Shown here piece after piece: positions 33,898 to 45,789 of a stretch of DNA of 64,000 nucleotides (the first letter of the stretch is position 1; each line of letters starts with the position of its first letter). The notes under the pieces were generated by a model. It was not told the DNA's origin. It saw only the letters and a program-made list of their open reading frames with translations, and searched no databases. The translations under genes were made by a program, and so were the position numbers. Source of the DNA: Pteria penguin (Eukaryota > Mollusca > Bivalvia > Pterioida > Pteriidae); NCBI GenBank assembly GCA_035048485.1, contig CM068584.1, positions 60,699,739 to 60,763,738 of the forward strand, given 5' to 3'.

Positions 33898-35608
33898 TAT
33901 CTACACATAAATGATACTACTAAAATGTACATGTATACACAATTAAAATATGTTATATTACAATATATTATATCTTACTATATAAGTTAACTTCTTTTAA
34001 AAATCCCAGAACTTTCCAAATACTGACATTCTCAAACAACTCGCATATACTTTTTACACTATAATAATCATTTCGAATGTGTGCAGTGTCTGCACATTCT
34101 ACTAATATATGTTTGATACTTAATAAACATCCGCAAGGGACACACTCTGGAGGAGGCTCTTCCTTTAAAAGGTAAGAATGAGTTATCCAGGAGTGTCCTA
34201 TGCGGAGTCTATAAGTAACAACTTCATCTCGACGATTACTATGATGACAATGTAGTTTATTTTTAAAAATTGGCTTGAAATCATGAAGTTTATTGTTAAC
34301 TTCATGATCCCAAGCTTCTTGTGTCAAATTCTCAATGTAATTTAAAATAGAAGATTTAAAGTCGCTATATGGAATTTTACCTATAGTATTAGATCTACAT
34401 ACAGCGTTTTTTGCTATTGTATCAGCTGTAACATTACCAACCAAACCCATGTGTCCTGGAACCCAACAAAATGCAACCTCCAAATTATTTGTCAACAGAG
34501 AATCAACTTTCTTTAAAATCTTCAAAACATATAGATTATTTGTATTGAAATATTGAATAGCCTGAAGACACGATAAAGAATCCGAATAAATGATATTTTT
34601 GGAATATTTATTTCTTTCAATGTGAGAAAGGGCTAAAAGTATAGCGTTAGCTTCAGCAGTAAATATAGAGCTATTATTAGGTAAACGTACGGATAGAGAA
34701 ACGTCGTTATCTGTTACTGCAGCAGCTGCAACTCTACCACCAGCCTTAGAACCATCTGTATAATATGATTTATTATCGGAATACAAAGACGCAATTTCCG
34801 AAAACATTTGTTGATATTGGAGGGGATTGGTATCAAGTTTCTTATAATCTGATAATGTTAGTACGACTGTAGGTCTCTTCGTCAACCATGGTGATGAAGA
34901 AGGTATTTCGTATTCAGCTATATCAGATAGCGTGATGCCAGCCTCCTCGATAAGTGGTTTAACACGTAATCCTATAGTTTTAATGTTATTTGGTTTATTA
35001 TTATGTTGTATTTCATATTTTGGCTTAAAGACACAATTAAACGCAGGATTTGATGGGTTTGCATACAATTTAATGATATATTGTAATGTTAATTTAACTC
35101 TTTCCCTCAAAGATGGTTCATTTGCTTCCGAGTATAAACTTTGTACAGGTGAGGAAAGCACCAAGACTTAATCTTAAGTCCTGGTGATGTATGGTGTCCA
35201 GAAGCTGTAAATAGGACTTTCTGGCCGAACCATAAACAATACAACCATAGTCCAGCTTCGATCGGACCAGCGATCTATATAGCCGGAGCAAAGTTGTACT
35301 AGATAAAACTTTCAAAATATCTAAGGCTTTTAAACATTTGACTTTTAAAGATTTAATGTGTGGTAAAAAAGACAGTCGTTTATCGAAGATGACACTTCAT
35401 TTACTACATTTATCCTATTACCTTCCATAAAAAAATCAGGGTCATTATGTATTCGCCTATTTTGGCAAAAATGAACGCAAGAAGTTTTATTTTTCGAAAA
35501 TTTAAAGCCGTTTTGTATAGACCACTGAAATATGTCATTAAGACAAAGCTGTAGTTTTCTCTCAATTAGATTCATATTTTTACCACGACAACATATCAAA
35601 AAGTCATC
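33898..35608 (-). mobile_element. I-group LINE, copy 5, truncated at both ends
   Basis: Minus-strand 3' half of ORF2 plus part of the 3' UTR. The last roughly 130 bp, including hairpin and tail, are missing where it meets the 5' end of copy 4. The 5' end stops inside the polymerase box (only the DDFLICC part, about 35605) against the CRE satellite. Confidence 0.85.
33968..35605 (-). pseudogene. LINE ORF2 C-terminal half, frameshifted
   Basis: RNase H (33968-35164) is open with YYTDGSKAGGR, AEANAILLAL, SDSLSCLQA and GHMGLVGNVTAD. Upstream pieces 35118-35315 and 35345-35605 hold the RT thumb (RSLVRSKLDYGCIVYGSARK) in other frames. A deletion removes the TEWGAES segment. No functional RT. Confidence 0.85.
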
Positions 35609-36300
35609 CATGACGTCATCAACACTCATTAATTATTCATGTAATGTTTCGCCTATAGCTCGCTTATTGAGGAAGAAAAAGGTGTAAAATTTGGTAGCCT
35701 GATAACGAATGAGAATATCTATCGACTGACAAGAGGGATTTGGCATGGTGCCAAATTCCTGATAATGACGTCATACTTTGTAAATGACATCATATCTCCC
35801 TTATTTTTCATTGGATCGAAGCGAGGACGGTTGGGATCAATTCAGCCAACAGATTTTCGATATCTCTTACCGTTTTCGAGATATTTGCAGTCAAAATTCA
35901 CAGTTTCACCATTCCTCAAAATACTCTTTTTAACTTCAGGAAGCTGTGTTTCCCTTATTTATAAAGCTAGTGGTGTGAAATTTGATAGCATGATACAGAA
36001 TAAAAATATTTACCGACTGACAAGTGGGATTTGGCATGGAGCCAAATTCCTGAACATGACGTAATACTATTTACATGACGTCATAGCTCCCTTGCTTTTC
36101 ATCCGTTCGAATCGGGAATGGTTGGAATCAATTCTTCGGTGAAAATGAAATGAAATTTTCATCGTAAGATTTTCCATATCTATTACCGTTTTCGAGATAT
36201 TTGCGGTCAAATTTAACGGTTTCACGGTCCTTTCCGCGTACCTTGGAGTCCCACAAAGGGGAGTGGTACCAAAATATTCCTTCCTCTTATTCCCTGGAGA
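35609..36300 (+). repeat. CRE-rich satellite block A1 (two units plus terminal motif)
   Basis: Two units of about 300 bp, each with GGTGTGAAATTTGGTAGC, ACCGACTGACAAGAGG, paired TGACGTCA-type motifs, and GATATCTCTTACCGTTTTCG. It ends in CCTTTCCGCGTACCTTGG and CACAAAGGGGAGTGGTACC. The left side is truncated by LINE copy 5. Confidence 0.88.
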
Positions 36301-36464
36301 AAAATCCTTCATGCTGAATTCTTCATTATCAATTCAAGAACAACAAAAAGCCAAGACATTTGGTCTCAACTTATTCATCTGACAGTGGACAGAGGTTTTC
36401 TCCAATATGGTTTAAGATAGAACATTCAAATTTTCAGGATCGTCTCTTTACACATTTCCGCCGA
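36301..36464. other. spacer between satellite blocks
   Basis: Unique-looking sequence with no gene. Confidence 0.4.
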
Positions 36465-38440
36465 GGTATTTTTTTTTTTTTTATTTTTTCCTACTTTCAC
36501 TTTGTAAGGTCACAGCGCCACCTACAATTTTTTTATTTAGGTACCTGTATCTTCGCTATTTATTGTCCGATTGGAATGAAATTTTCAGATGCAAGGAGAT
36601 GCAAGATTTTAAGTCACTGCGTCAAGTTCGTAGCTCTACCCCCGAAAAAGTTTACCTTGACCCGATTGTTTTCAGTTCAAAAAAAAAAAAATATTTCAAT
36701 CTTAGATTTTATAATGTAGGATGAAAGATTTCGATGGCCTGATTTGGAATCTGAAAAATTTTTGAAATTGGACCATAAATAAAGTCACAATGAGCGTGGG
36801 AAAATTCGCTATGACGTCATCAAAGCTAATTAAATATTCATACGTTAATATCTCTCTTACTAAATGAGATATCGGCATGAAATTTTATATCTAAACATGT
36901 TTCCACATTCTTAATCTACCTCTAGAATGAAAATGGCATGCTGCCAATATTTTTGAAATTATTGGAAATTTTCGAATCAAATCTTTGGCGAGGTCTAGCG
37001 ACTTTATTTGCAGTCGGATTTTGATCGGGTTTCTTCCATTCGATAGAGCGTTCAAATAACTACCTCTTACGGTTTTCGAGTTATTTGCGTTTGAACACGA
37101 CAACCCCCCTTTAAAGTGGTGTTTGTGACGTCATCAACACTCATTAATTATTCATGAAATGTTTTCGCCTATTGCTCGCTTATTGAGAAAGATAGAGGTG
37201 TGAAATTTGGTAGCATGATAGAGATTGAGAATATCTACCGACTGACTAGAGGAATTTGGCATGGAGCCAAATGACGTCATACTTTGTAAATGACGTCATA
37301 TCTCCCTTATTTTTCATCGGATCGAGGCGGGGACGGTTGGAATCGATTCTGCGTGAAAAGGTAAAATGGGAGTGAAAAGCAACAGAATTTCAATATCTCT
37401 TACCGTTTTCGAGATATTTGCGGTCAAAGTTCACGGTTTCACCATTCCTGAAAACACACTTTTCAAATTCAGGAAGCTGTGTTTCGCTTATTGAGGAAGC
37501 TAGAGGTGTGAAATTTGGTAGCATGATAGAGATTGAGAATATCTACCGACTGACAAGAAGAATTTGGCATGGAGCCAAATTTTTGTAAATGACGTCATAT
37601 CTCCCTTATTAATCATCGGATCGAATCGGGGATGGTTGGAATCGATTCTGCGTGAAAAATTAAAATGGGCAATTATGCCAATAGAATTTCGTTATCTCTT
37701 ACCGTTTTCGAGATATTTGCGGTCAAAGTTGACGGTTTCACCATTCCTGAAAATACACTTTTCAACTCAGCTGTGTTTCCCTTATTTCTAAAGCTAGAGG
37801 TGTGAAAATTGGTAGGATGATAGATAATGAGAATATTTACCGACTGACAAGAGGGATTTGGCGTGGTGCCAAATTCCTGAAAATGACGTCATACTTTGTA
37901 AATGATGTCATATCTCCCTTATTCTCCATCGGATCGAATCGGGGATGGTTGGAATCGATTCTGCGTGAAAATTTAACAGCCTGCTTAGTTCCAACAGAAT
38001 TTCGATATCTCTTACCGTTATTTGCGGTCAAAATTCAGGGTTTCACAATTCCTGAAAATACACTTTTCAACTTCAGGAAGCTGTGTTTCGCTTATCTATA
38101 AAGCTAGAGGTGTGAAATTTAATAGTGTGATAGAGAATGAGAATATCTACCGACTGACTAGAGGGATTTGGCATGGTGCCAAATTCATGAAAATGACGTC
38201 ATACTCTGTAAATGACGTCATAACTCCCTTATTTTTCATAGGATCGAATCGGGAATGGTTGAAATCGATTCTGCCTGAAAAATAAAATGTAATTTTTACC
38301 ATAAGATTTTCCATATCTCTTACCGCTTTCCAGTTATTTGCGGTCACATTTAACGAATTCACGATCCTTTCCGCATACCTTGGGGCCGCACAAAGGGGTG
38401 TGGTCCTTAAATATTCCTTCCTCTTATTCTTATGTATACT
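36465..38440 (+). repeat. CRE-rich satellite block A2 (arm, four units, terminal motif)
   Basis: A 660-bp arm (GCCACCTACAATTTTTTTAT, GATTGGAATGAAATTTTCAG, GAGATATCGGCATGAAATTT) leads into four units of 295-310 bp marked at 37196, 37504, 37799 and 38109, then the terminal motif at 38310-38430. Most units contain TGACGTCA twice, 11 bp apart (TGACGTCATACTTTGTAAA then TGACGTCA). Open frames such as NIYRLTRGIWHGAKF recur in each unit but are not conserved in length or phase. Confidence 0.9.
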
Positions 38441-38624
38441 TCCATCAACGTTCATAAGATTTACAAGCCTACCGTGCAAGCAGAAGTGCAAGATTGAAAA
38501 ATCCTCTGCAAAAGATAAACGTCACATAATAACAAACAACCGCTACTTTCAAACCCTAACATTGGTACCATATTACAATATCAGATAATGATTCTCAAAC
38601 AGGTCTTGCTATTCTCCACTACAG

Positions 38625-38828
38625 GTTACAGATGTCATTAAAACAGCAACATCTGAGAGGAAACACGTTACGATAACAGATGGCTCTGCCACTATAGAAT
38701 TGAAATTGTGGGGTGACAAAACTCAGAATGAAACAGAGCAAGGAGGGCGCTATGCCGTTTATGCGGTTGAAGTGACAGGATTTCAGGGAGTAATATCCCT
38801 GAATTCAACCGTTAGTACGGTTATTGAG
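38625..38828 (+). CDS. OB-fold-like exon (RPA-related), exon a
   Basis: Acceptor TATTCTCCACTACAG, 68 codons, donor GAG|GTAATC, phase 0 at both ends. It reads VTDVIKTATSERKHVTITDG, SATIELKLWGDKTQNETEQG, GRYAVYAVEVTGFQGVISLN, STVSTVIE. The TDGSATIELKLWGDK block followed by G..Y.V..V.V..F.G.ISLNST resembles the OB folds of replication protein A-type single-strand DNA-binding proteins. Three further exons with compatible phases follow (41308, 41974, 44099). No 5' exons were found; the CRE satellite lies directly upstream. The protein may be a host gene or part of a large mobile element; I cannot tell which. Confidence 0.6.
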
Positions 38829-41307
38829 GTAATCATATGATGATTTTTGCTAAAGAGAAATAAGTCTGATTGACTTATGCTTGTAGGGCCAATGATTTCA
38901 CGTTTCAAATTTAGCTGAATGCCACTACCCATTTACACAAATTCCTTTTCCTTGCATCTCCGTGTTATTTTACACTTAACTACATTCTCTTAATTTCCCC
39001 AAAATAAATAGCCTATCAAATATATGGCAAACATCTTTCAACCTCCTGCACACAAAATGTCACATTAATACACCGTAATTGACAGCCATTGACAGGCAAA
39101 AACTGAATATGAGTGGCTCTGAGCAAAGTGGCCGGCCTGAAAAGCTGGACCAATTATAAAAACCTACACAAAGTCATCGGACAAGAACCGTCAGACTGCC
39201 AAACCAAAAGTCTGAACAAAAACAAAAAACATACACAGGCCGATGTATGGCATGAACACAATCACAACAAACCACAAAATGGGAACCATAGCCCACAAAA
39301 AATGTATTGTAAAACTTTTCGACCGTGGCTCACATATGAGGAAAGTCACATGACATGTCCCATTATATTTGGGTCTGACAATATCTTGTTTAGTCTATGA
39401 CAATATCTACAATTCAGTCAGACAAATGTCTGAATAAACTCCGCGATACGATATGCGACAACACTGCATTTGTAAGTAGCACAATATACATCAACATGAC
39501 AGCATGTGGGCATCAATTTGTTACAGACACTTCCATTGGACTGCATGTATAAGGCAGATACCCAACCATTTACATCATTGATCAATAAAGATGTAGTCAT
39601 CCTGACAATTGCAACTGCAAGTCTGGGTTCAATTGTCCCGAATCAAGGGATTATATCTAAGAGCAATTTGCAGATCTTTGGGAATCAAACACAGTAATAG
39701 CCACACATATACCATCAAAAGAACCCAAAATTCTGTTTGTAAGTAACAATATTTACAATATGTATACACTTTCACATGCCTTCCAGCATCACCAAAGGAG
39801 ACTATAGTTTTGCACTCCGTCCTTTTGTACATCCGTCAATCTGTTTTTCAGTAACACACAAGTTTTCAAGATTTCCTTTTTAATTACGTCCAAATACTCA
39901 TCCAATTCTTGGTGTCTGTGTCCAACACCATAATTTGCAGATCAAGTTTGAATTTCGTTATTGTCCACCGAGATTTGATGGAGTTACAACCCTCAGAATC
40001 TGAAAATTTTCTTTGAAATGGCAATATTCCGAACTCCTCTTCTAAAATGCTTGTAGGGTTTCACCTATTTCTTGGACTGTGTGTATACCTCCCTGAGTTA
40101 CAGATCAAGTTCACATTTCTTCACAATCCACTGATTTTTTATGGAATTACAACCATTGGAATTCTTCTGCTTCTTTAAAATGGCTGTTTACCAGACTACT
40201 CTTCCAACGTTCTAAACACGGTTTGATATTCATCCCAGTTCTTGTGTGTGTGTATACCACCATGCGTTACAAATCAACTTCCAGTTTTGATAGGGTCCAC
40301 CGATTTCATAACAGTTTTACAGCCCTTGGAATTAAAACATTCATTTAAAATGTGCGTGTGTGTGTGTTTAGTGGGTCTTGGTTTCAATTTGCCAGTAGGG
40401 GACTTAGTACTGCCTTAGCAATCATTTCAAAATGCTTGATTTGTGTACAGTAACATGGATATTTCATACAGCGTTACAGTAGTATCTTGCTTACCTTACA
40501 TATCTTTTCCATATTGAGACTCTTTTTCATACATGGTCCTAACCCTTCCAACAATACAATTCATGAAAATTTATACACCATTGATGAAATTGGTATATTG
40601 CAGTAATCACAGCTTATTAGATATGTTAGTGACTTATGGCGTATTGATAAATATAATCATTTAGGACGGCTGTCCTAAACCATACAATTCCTTTGTGAAT
40701 CACTGCTAGATTGTTCTTGCATACCTGTCTATATGAACTTCATTATTTTCAACACACAGACCACTTGTAGGCCTACAAAGTATTACACTGTACCTTTGAA
40801 AATTTACACGTCTTAGAGTTGTAATCTAACAATAACCTTTCTACTTGAATCATTCAGTTTGAAATATATTTTACTCAGATTCATATGGTATAAATGATAA
40901 TCCCTCTAATTCCCTTTATTTCATTACATATCATTACACATCTCCATGTCTTGGATTTAGCCATTGTGTTATGTAACGTGATGACGCGTGACAGTCAATA
41001 TACATCTACAGAATCTGTCTTCCCCATTCAATTAATAACAAATGAAATAAACATCATCAACTGTCCTAACAGATAGAAGCATTCCTTGTGACCAATGATA
41101 CAATCACGTACTCGTGCCTCTGCCACACTAATAGCCTGTTCAAGGTCTTCTGAATACCCTCCATGAGCTATCCCAAATCCAACAATATGCTTCTTTCACA
41201 TACCCTTGATGGATACAGTCCTGTTTAATGTGTTAGCATTCCTTTATATACTCCAAATTTAATTCAATCAGAAATATTCATTTCCTTTTCTTCCTTCCTC
41301 CTTATAG
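38829..41307. other. intron of the OB-fold gene; no other gene
   Basis: Low-complexity AT-rich sequence. Frames at 39113-39832 show no recognisable domain. Confidence 0.4.
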
Positions 41308-41363
41308 GCCATACATGATATTGAACAATTTGAAGGAACAATAGTTGCAGCCTCCTTTACTGA
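41308..41363 (+). CDS. OB-fold gene, exon b
   Basis: Acceptor CTCCTTATAG, frame AIHDIEQFEGTIVAASFT plus two bases, donor GA|GTAAGT. The EGTIVAASF strand fits the start of a second OB-type or linker segment. It is joined in phase to exon a (phase 0) and exon c (phase 2). Confidence 0.55.
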
Positions 41364-41973
41364 GTAAGTTATAACATGATTCCTTGATGTCATAACATTC
41401 ACATCGATCTCATTTATGCTACTGTCGTTCTCTCCATGTCCTCTTTTGTGTGGCTGCCACATTGTATACATTACATTAGCATATCAACACAAGGAAGTTG
41501 CTACGTCAACCTCCAACGGCAAAATTAATAACACAACTCATTTCCTATAATTTTCATTAGCTTACTGAACATAAAATCATTAGGATTGGTGTACTAACTA
41601 ATTGTAGAATCTTTAAATATAAATTACAGATGTGTTAACTATGTAACACAACCACATTTCTCTGCATCCTCCTCTTTCAATTTCCCTTTACATACTGTTA
41701 TGAATACATTGCATTGTATGGGTTTGTCTTGTTATCATGAAGTCCATGCTTATATACTCATATCATCAAATATTACTACTTATAGCTTGCTTCGTTTGTT
41801 TACACGTACCAGTCATCTGCATCTTAAAATTTCCTTAATTGAGAGACATTATGGCAACCCTTCCTTCCTCTTCAGAAGAGTTATAATTGGTGTCAATCTA
41901 TTTATAACATGAATGGAAGGTCTAAATTGTATGCCTAGAATTCATCCTTCTTATTCTTGTCATATCATTCCAG

Positions 41974-42108
41974 GGATGATTCATCTATTTTCATTAATGG
42001 AGAGTTGCTGAATATTGCCATCGAGCTCCTGGATTCTCTTTACCCAAATAGGGTATTTAAACAAATACAAAGGCCAGGTACAAAGGTCATGAACGACGTA
42101 CGCACAAT
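41974..42108 (+). CDS. OB-fold gene, exon c
   Basis: Acceptor ATATCATTCCAG, then DDSSIFINGELLNIAIELLD, SLYPNRVFKQIQRPGTKVMN, DVRT, donor AT|GTAAGT (phase 2). The first base completes the Glu codon split after exon b. Family not recognised beyond the exon a similarity. Confidence 0.55.
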
Positions 42109-44098
42109 GTAAGTATCACAACCACATGCTGATTATCACATAGATACACGTGAAGTAATTATTGCTGTATGAAACATAGAAAACTATGCCAGTCTGAATT
42201 TGAACAGTATTTCACAGAATTATTACCCACGCCCCAAGATTTCCTGGAACTTCATCTCACATGCAGATTATGTAACTTGTTATCTGGGGTCTTACTGTCA
42301 CCTCTCTGTATATGGCTTTTAATAATCCAACAAAATTGTTCTCCAAGTTCAAGGTGTGTATCATAACTAAGAACATATCAGAAGGTCAGTGTCACAAACT
42401 ATTTGATGGTTAGGTCCTTGTATTAGCCATAAAACTTTTTGCCAGCACATAATTGAATAATATTTCACAGAATTCTTGCTGTGGACCAAAACCTGTGTCA
42501 TGATCATGGACCAAAGTCTTATCTTCAAAGTCAAGTTTATACTTATGTATACTTCATCAGCTTCCTGCCTGTATGGATTTCATTAACATTTCATGTATTT
42601 GCCACTGTAAATGCATTGGTCTGTCATAACCTTCAGCCTTCATGTATCCTAAACCATTGTTCAAACTACCTTCTTTCTACCTGCAAGGATGTAATATATC
42701 ACATTTGATACCTTGGTGCCATCAGTGTCATGACCTTGAACCAAGGTCTTTGTCATGGCCATGATTCAAGGCCATATTGGCTAAACTCGGCTCACAGTGT
42801 ATTTTATGGTAATTCGTTGCCTGAGCCATATCTTCATTCTGCTTACATGGGCATGAATAATACTTCATAGATTTGTTAACCGATTCCAAGATCGTGTCAT
42901 CCCCATGAATCTAGTGAAGGTCACAGACAATTCATCGGTATATTATTGCCAGGGCTGAAACTTCAACCCTCTGCATTCATTTGAATAATAATTTGCACAA
43001 TTCCTGCCAAGTTCTAAGTGTGTGAGATTACTTTGGAGCATCATAATAACTGCAAGATCAAGGTCACAGTGCATGTGAGGGATACTCTTTGTCAGGACAT
43101 TAATTTCATTCCATTTTTAGCTCGTGACATGAGCAAATACCATACCCACAGTGTCCTCAATGTCATTCTTAGACAAAACGTCCACCTGAACTACTATCTT
43201 CTGAAATGTTAGTAGTAGGAAATACAAGTTTCCCGTACACATTCCTGATTGGAATGGCATTCCTCTGGAACCATTCCTTTTGACATGGTGACCATGACCT
43301 TGAACGTTGACTTACTTTTCATAAAGAGTAACCAGGGCTTTATCGTTTCATTTGTTACTGTAAGCGCACATACAGATTCCTCATGGTAAGGGCTTTTATT
43401 TGGTACTATGCCTTTTGATCTAGTGACCATACCGTTAAACATTGACCCACTTATCAAAACATGAACTTTGATCTAATATACATTTTACATATATATTTAA
43501 CATACCTTAAGAACATGCAACTGATGTATTCTAGATGTCGTACCACATCTTTTGATAATATGTATTTCTCCTTATCGTTATCCCAATGTGACGGAAGTCT
43601 GTAAAACTTATACCATACCCTCCTCATATTTGTCTATGTTGTCCTCATACAAAACCATACCTTGAGCTTTCTCCCACAAATTGTGAAGGGAAGGATATTA
43701 TCCACAAGGGACCCATAGGCATCATGTGATCTCTTACCAAGATGTTGTGTACAAAATCTGGGTTGAAGTACTCATGTATTGTAAACCCTGGTATACGGTA
43801 TAACCTTCATTACCAGCATGGCGTTGAAGGATGTTCTACTAGAATATTGCTGTGAATGCATAAATGTGCCACGACTTTACACCAATGCTATATTTATTCA
43901 TTATAGTTCCCTCTGTTTCATGATAAGGGCTTCAGGTCCACAATGTCTGGATACGGACAACTCCCTAAACATCTAGCCTACTCTATCCTCATTCCAAATG
44001 AGCAATGGATATATTCTGTAACATTAAATGCTTTTAATTTTGCAAAAGAGATCTGTAGGAAATGAAATTGATCTATTTTGAATGATTATATGTTTCAG
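42109..44098. other. intron; diverged CATGACCTTGA-type repeats
   Basis: Repeated motifs of the kind GACCTTGAACCAAGGTC (for example 42720-42780 and 43260-43320) mark old repeats. No gene. Confidence 0.4.
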
Positions 44099-44132
44099 CA
44101 CCAAATGTGATGAAGACAGAGATGAACATTAA
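44099..44132 (+). CDS. OB-fold gene, candidate last exon
   Basis: Acceptor TATGTTTCAG, then TKCDEDRDEH and TAA at 44130-44132. It is chosen only because the phase fits exon c and an acidic tail is plausible; the exon is short and could be wrong. Confidence 0.35.
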
Positions 44133-44379
44133 GAGGCTTGTGGAGCATTCCAGAAAAGTTTATCATCATCAGTTAGATTTTGTTCACATTTACTGTTGAT
44201 TAATAGTGTGTCCTCCACATTTGCAGAAGTTGAAAATTTTGGTAGAACGAACACATGCTATCAAGTATATCATCATTACTAGTCAATGTAGAATTATTTA
44301 CATGAATCAGTTGTTTTATTATATTAGAAGTTTGTCTTTGTGACTATAGTCTTAAGAAGTATGGTGAATTCTTTACGCC

Positions 44380-44590
44380 TTAATCAGCCCTATTCGCTTT
44401 TGATCTAATTTGAACCCCTTTAGACTTATTATCGAGCAGTGAGGACAGCTCGGATCCCCATTTCAAGTTAAATTCATATCGATGTCTGTTTTCTTTCTCT
44501 TCCATTATTAAAATGCTGTTCTCCTTATCAGAGATTACTTCCTCGGTATTTTTGCTCAGTAAGTAAGAAAAGGCTACAGTGTTTGCCATA
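44380..44590 (-). pseudogene. L1/Tx1-like LINE ORF2 scrap, copy 1
   Basis: Minus-strand SELSSLLDNKSKGVQIRSKA matches the linker between endonuclease and RT in L1-like ORF2 proteins (typically ..KGAQIRSR..W.E.GEK...YF). It is followed by a stop. Same segment as 44740-44893 and 45110-45331. Confidence 0.6.
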
Positions 44591-44739
44591 ATTCAATAAT
44601 TGGCAGTAACGTTCAATGTTCACTTTAGATAAAGCTTAATAAGCTATCAAGTAAATCACCATTACTAGCCAATGTAGAATTATTTACATGTTTCAATTGT
44701 TTCATAATATGAGAAGTTTGCCTGCGACATTAGTCTTAA

Positions 44740-44893
44740 AACATGTGATTAACACTTTTTCACCTTGTTCTGTCCAGTACCCTTCTGATCTAATTTGAGC
44801 CCGTTTAGACATGTTATCAAGCAATAATGACAGTTTGGATTCTAAATTTCGTCTTAAATTCATATCAATGCCTATGTATTCTTTTTCTTCCAT
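44740..44893 (-). pseudogene. L1/Tx1-like LINE ORF2 scrap, copy 2
   Basis: MEEKEYIGIDMNLRRNLESK and LDNMSKRAQIRSEGYWTEQG, the second tandem copy, about 390 bp from the first. Confidence 0.65.
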
Positions 44894-45109
44894 TTTTGAA
44901 ATCCCTTTTCCTAACGTTCAATTTTCACTTTAGATCAAGCTTAGTAGGCTTCGGGTTATCCCCAGCAAACATGACCTTCACAGTTTCAAACATCCAACAT
45001 TTACTGTTGATAAATATTCCGTTCTATAGGAAACCTCATTTGTAGAAGTACCGGTACATATATTTTGGTAGAACGAACACATGCTATCAAGTATATTATC
45101 TATACTACT

Positions 45110-45331
45110 TCATGAAGAATTACATACATGTTTTAATTGTTTTATTACATTAGAAGTTTGTCTTTGTGACTTTATTTTTAAAAAGTATGACAATTTCCTT
45201 TCACCTTGTTCTGTCCAGTTCGCTCTTGATTTAAGTTGAGCCCCTTCAAACTTATTATCGAGCATTGATGCCAGCTCAGATTCTCGAATTCTAAAATTCA
45301 TATCGATGCCTATGTATTCTTTTTCTTCCAT
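45110..45331 (-). pseudogene. L1/Tx1-like LINE ORF2 scrap, copy 3
   Basis: The longest copy: MEEKEYIGIDMNFRIRESEL, LDNKFEGAQLKSRANWTEQG, LSYFLKIKSQRQTSNVIKQL. The RANW.EQGE..LSYFLK...RQTSNVIK series is diagnostic of the L1-type pre-RT region. The three copies repeat with their flanks (AGAAGTTTGTCTTTGTGACT), so a genomic segment was amplified rather than inserted three times. Confidence 0.7.
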
Positions 45332-45789
45332 TTCTGAAATCCTATTTCCTACTTCACAGATTAATTACTTGGTATTCTTGCAAAGACAGGAAGAAAAGGC
45401 AATAGTGTTTGTCATCCTTCAATGATTGACAATAAATTCAATTATCACTTTTAATACAGCTTAATAATCTTCAGCATATCCCCAGAAAACATGAACTTGA
45501 CAGCTTTAAACAGAAATTCTGAAATACTTCTTATTGCATGTTGTTACTGCACTGATATAAAAATTTCAAAACACTTAATTCTGCTTAAACTTCTGACTTT
45601 CCTTATAATATGTATGATGCAAGCATTCCAATAAATGATGTCATCTTTCAATGTTTTAAATTGTGTTCTCACCATTCCTTTGCATCAGAATAGGTAACAA
45701 ATTTACAAATACCTATTTCCTAATCAATACTTCTGTATTAAAATTGTGCACATCGCTTACTATACATGTCTCATCATATATATTTCAGC
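45332..45789. other. no recognised gene
   Basis: AT-rich spacer before satellite block B. Confidence 0.4.

Noticed and set aside
35765..38491. Small proteins such as MTSYFVNDVISPLFFIGS in each satellite unit
   Set aside because: Unit lengths vary (295-319 bp) and break the frame between units; both strands are open and no domain is recognisable.
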